A DNA stretch of 64,000 bases, from assembly GCF_025950085.1 (NCBI RefSeq), contig NZ_JAPDDS010000001.1:620001-684000 (forward strand). The letters run 5' to 3'. Positions 60,549 to 64,000 of the stretch are shown one piece after another. Each line of letters begins with the position of its first letter. The stretch's first letter is position 1. The notes under the pieces are model-generated. The model did not search any database. It was not told the DNA's origin and saw only the letters and a program-made list of their open reading frames with translations. The position numbers were made by a program, and so were the translations under genes. The DNA is from Luteolibacter flavescens (lineage in GTDB: Bacteria > Verrucomicrobiota > Verrucomicrobiia > Verrucomicrobiales > Akkermansiaceae).

Positions 60549-61298
60549 TCAGCCTTCCACCACCCGCACTTCTTCGGCCTGAACGATACGGCGGACACCG
60601 TCGGCGGTGCGGATGAGCAATTCGCCTCCATCACCGATCCCGACCGCATTTCCTGTCACAATACCGTCGGCGCAGGTGAGTCGCACGGTCTTGCCGGTCA
60701 GCGCGCAACGCTCACGGAAATTCCGTAGCAATTCATCGAAGTCCTTTCCGATCTTCGACTGCCAAACCGGAAGCCGCTCCAAGATCGAAGCCAGCACCGG
60801 CGGCAGCCCGGGTGCCTCGCCGCATTCGAGCGCTAGAGAGGTGGCGCTGCTTTCCAAGGCATCCGGGAACGCTGTCACGCCGACATTGATGCCAATGCCG
60901 ACGACCACGAAATCGTCGCCCGCCTCGACAAGGATGCCTGCGATTTTCTTCCCGCCGATCCACACGTCATTCGGCCACTTCACCTCGGCGGAGACGCCAT
61001 GGCGATCCAGCCCCTCGGCCACGGCAAGTCCCGCCGCCAGCGAAAGCCGTGGCCACAGGGCTTTCGGCTCGGATGGGCGCAGAAGCACGGAAAACGCGAG
61101 ACCCTCACCCGGCGGACAGACCCACGCCGCCCCGCGACGTCCCCTGCCCGCTTCCTGGCGCTCCGCGACGATCACCAGCCCTGCCCTCGCACCAGTCTGG
61201 GCTGCGGCCCGGATGTCGTCATTCGTCGAGCCGGTGACTTCCCGGAAATCGAGGCGATAGCCCGCAGGCAGCTCGGCATGGTCCCAGACGCTGCTCAT
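60549..61298 (-). CDS. birA: Biotin-[acetyl-CoA-carboxylase] ligase
   Basis: The 249-residue enzyme attaches biotin to carboxylase carrier proteins. Visible motifs are TGSTNDDIRAAA, the biotinyl-AMP loop EAGRGRRGAAW, KWPNDVWIGGKKIAGIL and GIGINVG. No N-terminal DNA-binding domain is present, so it is a monofunctional ligase and not a repressor. Its start overlaps the nadC stop by 4 bases, so the two genes form a translationally coupled pair. Confidence 0.96.
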   Translation of the reverse strand: MSSVWDHAELPAGYRLDFREVTGSTNDDIRAAAQTGARAGLVIVAERQEAGRGRRGAAWVCPPGEGLAFSVLLRPSEPKALWPRLSLAAGLAVAEGLDRHGVSAEVKWPNDVWIGGKKIAGILVEAGDDFVVVGIGINVGVTAFPDALESSATSLALECGEAPGLPPVLASILERLPVWQSKIGKDFDELLRNFRERCALTGKTVRLTCADGIVTGNAVGIGDGGELLIRTADGVRRIVQAEEVRVVEG

Positions 61299-62161
61299 TC
61301 CCGTTTCACGAAATCCAAGGCCAGATCGAGAGCCCGCGCCGAATGGGTGATCGCACCCACCGAAATGAAATCCACGCCGGTCTCGGCGATACCAGCTACA
61401 GTCTCGAGATTCACGCCACCGCTCGCCTCCAGCTTTGGGGAAGCCTTGTCTCCCCGCAGTTCGACGGCGCGGCGGAGTTCAGCCAGCGACATGTTATCGA
61501 GGAGAATGTGATCGACGTATTCCATTCCGAGGAAGGCTTCGACCTGGGTGAGATTGTCCGCTTCCAGTTCAACTTCCACGTCGGGATGATCCGCCTTGAG
61601 GTTGGCGATGGCCTGCTGGAGCTCTTCCACGCGACCCTCTGCCACGAGGTGGTTGTCCTTCACCATGACACGGTCGTAGAGGCCCATGCGATGGTTCACT
61701 CCACCGCCGTGGGTCACAGCCAGCTTGTCCAGACGGCGCCACCCCGGGATGGTCTTCCGCGTGTCCAGGATGTTGGCATTCGTCCCCTTCACGGCATCCA
61801 CATATTGCCGGGTTGCGCTGGCGACACCGCTCATGCGCTGGAGGAAATTGAGCACGGTCCGCTCGGCGGTGAGCAGGCTGCGGGCCGGGCCCTCGAGCTT
61901 GATGAGGTAGGCTCCGCTGGAAATGCGGCTGCCATCCTCCACCAATAGCGTCACCTCGATGGACGTGTCCACTTGGCGGAGCACCTCGAGTGCCACATCC
62001 CCGCCGGAAAGCACCCCGGATTCACGTGCAACGATGAAGCCGGTCGCGCGGCGTTCAGCCGGAACGAAATACCGCGAGGTCAGATCCCCGGGTCCGATGT
62101 CTTCTGCCAAGGCCGCCTGGATCAAACGCTCGACGCTTTCGTGCACGCGCCGATTGTTCAT
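61295..62161 (-). CDS. nadC: Quinolinate phosphoribosyltransferase (carboxylating)
   Basis: The 288-residue product converts quinolinate and PRPP to nicotinate mononucleotide in NAD synthesis. It has the N-terminal alpha/beta sandwich (DIGPGDLTSRYFVP), the active-site ILDTRKTIPGWRRLDKLAVTHGGGVNHRMGLYDRVMVKDNH with the usual Arg, Lys and His residues, EVELEADNLTQV and ASGGVNLETV. It precedes birA with a 4-base overlap. nadA and nadB are not seen. Confidence 0.98.
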   Translation of the reverse strand: MNNRRVHESVERLIQAALAEDIGPGDLTSRYFVPAERRATGFIVARESGVLSGGDVALEVLRQVDTSIEVTLLVEDGSRISSGAYLIKLEGPARSLLTAERTVLNFLQRMSGVASATRQYVDAVKGTNANILDTRKTIPGWRRLDKLAVTHGGGVNHRMGLYDRVMVKDNHLVAEGRVEELQQAIANLKADHPDVEVELEADNLTQVEAFLGMEYVDHILLDNMSLAELRRAVELRGDKASPKLEASGGVNLETVAGIAETGVDFISVGAITHSARALDLALDFVKRE

Positions 62162-62219
62162 TCGTCAGCCCTTTGAAAGCAAACAAACATTCGCTCTGAC
62201 CGGGACGATGAATCCGTTC

Positions 62220-63239
62220 TCAATGGTGGTGACCACCGTCCTCCTCGTGCTGGTGATAGTGCTCGGAAAGCATGTCGCGGCCGAAGTCGCCCTCGAAGCT
62301 CCGCCAGGTCGCATGGATGTGGTTGGCGTTGTTCTGGGTATTGGCCGCTTCCATCAGGAAGGTCGGGCCTTGCACCCGGTAGTACCATGCCTCGCCGCGC
62401 TTCGTCCCGCCGGCCCAGCCGAAGCGGACCTTGTCGAATCCCGCCTTGTCGATTTTCGCCAGATCCGCCTCTGCGAGGTCCTTACGGTGGCGCCCGACGT
62501 ATTCGGTGATCAGCTCGCGCAGCGCCTGCTTCTGTCCATCGGACATCTCGGAAGCGAGCAAGCCGACCGGTTCGAGCGCGGTTGCCTTGCGATTCTCCGC
62601 CGTGAGGATTTCCCCGGGTGCCTTGTCGCTGAAAATCACGTCCTTCTTGCCGCCGTCGATGAGGACATTCGCAAGCGCCATGGCGAGGTCTTCCTCCGCG
62701 GCCAGCACGCGCAGCCCCTTGTGCTCACCTTCCCGGACTTCCGCGGGATTGGCTGCGAAGAAGGAAGGCGTCACCGCCACCTTGTCGCCGACGACGGTGT
62801 AGTTCAGAGCGAGGTGATGGCCCTCGAATTTCCAACCCCAGCCCTTTTCATCGCCGGGCTTCCCGAAAATGGAGACGTAGTATTTCCCGGGATCACGATA
62901 AGTCGGGTTCTTCTCCATTTCGCGGAGCACGCCTTCCAGCGTGATGATCTGCATCGCCTTGAGCTTGCCCTTTTCGCTCAGCGCCGCCTCCAGCAGCTTC
63001 ATGGCTGCGGCATTCTGGGTCTCGCTCATTTCCTTCAGCGGCAGGCCGGTGCGCTCGCGCGGGGTGAACTTGAAATTCTCCCGCTCGTCGCCATCGAAGG
63101 CGAAGACGGCCTTCTCGCGCTTGGCCTCGTCGAGTGAGCCGAGGAAGGCATCGGCTGCCGATTTCATCGCGGCCACGGAGGACAGATCGTCGGCCATGAC
63201 AGGAAGGCTAAGCAGCAGAGCGAGGAGCGGGGCTTTCAT
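62220..63239 (-). CDS. Exported DUF3500-domain protein
   Basis: The 339-residue product has a signal peptide (MKAPLLALLLSLPVMA) and matches the DUF3500 pattern: AFDGDERENFKFTPRERTGLPLKEM, GWKFEGHHLALNYTVV, VRFGWAGGTKRGEAWYYRVQGPTFLMEAANTQNNANHIHATWRSFEGDFG and an extreme His-rich C-terminus (EHYHQHEEDGGHHH) that may bind metal. The molecular function of the family is not established. I use the ATG at 63239 and discard a 90-codon upstream extension without similarity. Confidence 0.88.
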   Translation of the reverse strand: MKAPLLALLLSLPVMADDLSSVAAMKSAADAFLGSLDEAKREKAVFAFDGDERENFKFTPRERTGLPLKEMSETQNAAAMKLLEAALSEKGKLKAMQIITLEGVLREMEKNPTYRDPGKYYVSIFGKPGDEKGWGWKFEGHHLALNYTVVGDKVAVTPSFFAANPAEVREGEHKGLRVLAAEEDLAMALANVLIDGGKKDVIFSDKAPGEILTAENRKATALEPVGLLASEMSDGQKQALRELITEYVGRHRKDLAEADLAKIDKAGFDKVRFGWAGGTKRGEAWYYRVQGPTFLMEAANTQNNANHIHATWRSFEGDFGRDMLSEHYHQHEEDGGHHH

Positions 63240-63329
63240 GATCCATCCACTACAAGGCCAGCGGGACCGATCTCGCAAGCGGAGTGTCAGTTTCTCGACT
63301 GGATGAGGGTGAGGTGTTAGTTCGGCTCC

Positions 63330-64000
63330 ATGCGAATCCTCCGCCGGGTCTTCCTGTTCCTCGTCGTTCCGATAGCGGGAGCGCTCGCGCTGCTCACCGG
63401 TTGCCAGAGCAAGCTGATCTACTTCCCCCGCCCCTACGGGCCTGACCATGTCGCGCAGTGGGACGCCGAACCCGGCACCACGGTCGTCGGCTACTCCACG
63501 CCGCACGGCCGGCAGCAGGCCTACCTGCTCTCCCCCAACCCGAATCCCGAGCGGCTATGGCTGGTGACCGGTGGCAATGGCACGCTTGCGCTGGATTGGT
63601 CCGACTGGCTGAGGGAAAACGGTCCACGGAACGACGCTTGGCTGCTCATCGACATCCCCGGCTACGGGGCCTGTGAAGGAAAACCACGCCCAGCCACCAT
63701 CCGGGAAAACCTCAAGGCGGTGGTGCCGGCGGCCATGACCTCGCTGAATTGGTCGCTGCCCGCCGATCACAGTAAGCTTCGCTTCTTCGGCCACAGTCTG
63801 GGCAGCGCCGTGTGCCTGATGGCCGCCGAGGAATACGACATCCGCCGCGGCGTGCTGCTCAGCCCCTTCACGAGCTCGATGCAGATGACCGAGGCGATGT
63901 TCGGCGTCGATCTCGGCTTTCTCGTCTGGCATCGCTTCGACAACCGGGAGCGCCTGCGGACACTGGAAAAGACCGGCAATGCGGAGGTTTTCATCATCCA
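63330..64000 (+). CDS. Alpha/beta-hydrolase lipoprotein, C-terminus cut by window edge
   Basis: The frame starts at the ATG at 63330 and runs off the window after 223 full codons. The N-terminus has a lipoprotein signal with lipobox LLTGC (Cys25). The mature region shows the alpha/beta-hydrolase fold: an oxyanion-type turn (WLVTGGNGTLALDW), LLIDIPGYGACEGKP and the nucleophile elbow GHSLGS, with the acid and His still expected beyond the edge. An envelope-anchored esterase or peptidase of the BAAT/dienelactone-like type is likely. A TGTTAG hexamer lies nine bases before the ATG. Confidence 0.85.
   Translation, partial: MRILRRVFLFLVVPIAGALALLTGCQSKLIYFPRPYGPDHVAQWDAEPGTTVVGYSTPHGRQQAYLLSPNPNPERLWLVTGGNGTLALDWSDWLRENGPRNDAWLLIDIPGYGACEGKPRPATIRENLKAVVPAAMTSLNWSLPADHSKLRFFGHSLGSAVCLMAAEEYDIRRGVLLSPFTSSMQMTEAMFGVDLGFLVWHRFDNRERLRTLEKTGNAEVFII

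Noticed and set aside
1-64000. CRISPR arrays, tRNA or rRNA genes, insertion sequences, prophage
   Set aside because: No regularly spaced repeats, no cloverleaf ends in the gaps and no transposase, integrase or phage structural genes were seen.

Overview
The window is a dense, high-GC bacterial chromosome segment with 47 protein-coding genes, no rRNA or tRNA, and no insertion sequence or prophage that I can recognise. The gene content points to a Gram-negative member of the PVC superphylum, most likely Verrucomicrobiota (Luteolibacter/Haloferula-like). The reasons are a lipid A-type acyltransferase, a GatB-based amidotransferase, the tgt-yajC-secDF order, LamG/TSP3-type secreted proteins next to an ECF sigma factor and a FecR-like regulator, GH76 and GH106 glycosidases, and a DUF3500 protein. 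That assignment is an inference from gene content only.

Layout. 1-9.6 kb: a truncated secreted beta-helix protein, a beta-lactamase-family hydrolase, a pgk-tpiA cluster behind a membrane-bound SpoIIE-type phosphatase, a glycosyltransferase and dprA. 9.7-16.9 kb: a topoisomerase III-like enzyme, a 755-base gap with a candidate structured small RNA, an S2P protease, a TauE/SafE permease, a repeat-rich spacer, a GH76 glycosidase and a YihY-like membrane protein. 17-20.4 kb: an overlapping three-gene envelope operon (LpxL-like acyltransferase with an extra C-terminal domain, ELM1-like protein, GT4 glycosyltransferase). 20.5-31.1 kb: SLC13/RCK permease, gatB, a nucleotidyltransferase plus small partner gene, a solitary DNA methyltransferase, a lipoprotein, parC and a GH106 enzyme. 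31.3-35.3 kb: a heme oxygenase/bacteriophytochrome kinase pair and a PlsC acyltransferase. 35.4-46.4 kb: an ECF sigma/FecR locus flanked by large secreted proteins, one of 1804 residues that joins three LamG domains, a sugar-dehydrogenase-like propeller and two c-type heme sites. 46.4-56.9 kb: ABC exporter, purH, FAH-family hydrolase, tgt-yajC-secDF, a beta-barrel candidate and a six-EF-hand exported protein. 57-64 kb: metF, an AsmA-like protein, scpA, birA-nadC, a DUF3500 protein and a truncated alpha/beta-hydrolase lipoprotein.

The most notable points are a Tgt whose zinc-binding cysteine triad is replaced by Ser/His/Val while the final His is kept, a perfect 32-base palindrome that ends two bases before the tgt start codon, a candidate RNA with repeated C-run hairpin loops and a strong terminator, the nucleotidyltransferase/small-protein pair, and the LamG-dehydrogenase-cytochrome fusion. 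Start codons are generally not preceded by a Shine-Dalgarno sequence; many have pyrimidine-rich leaders instead.
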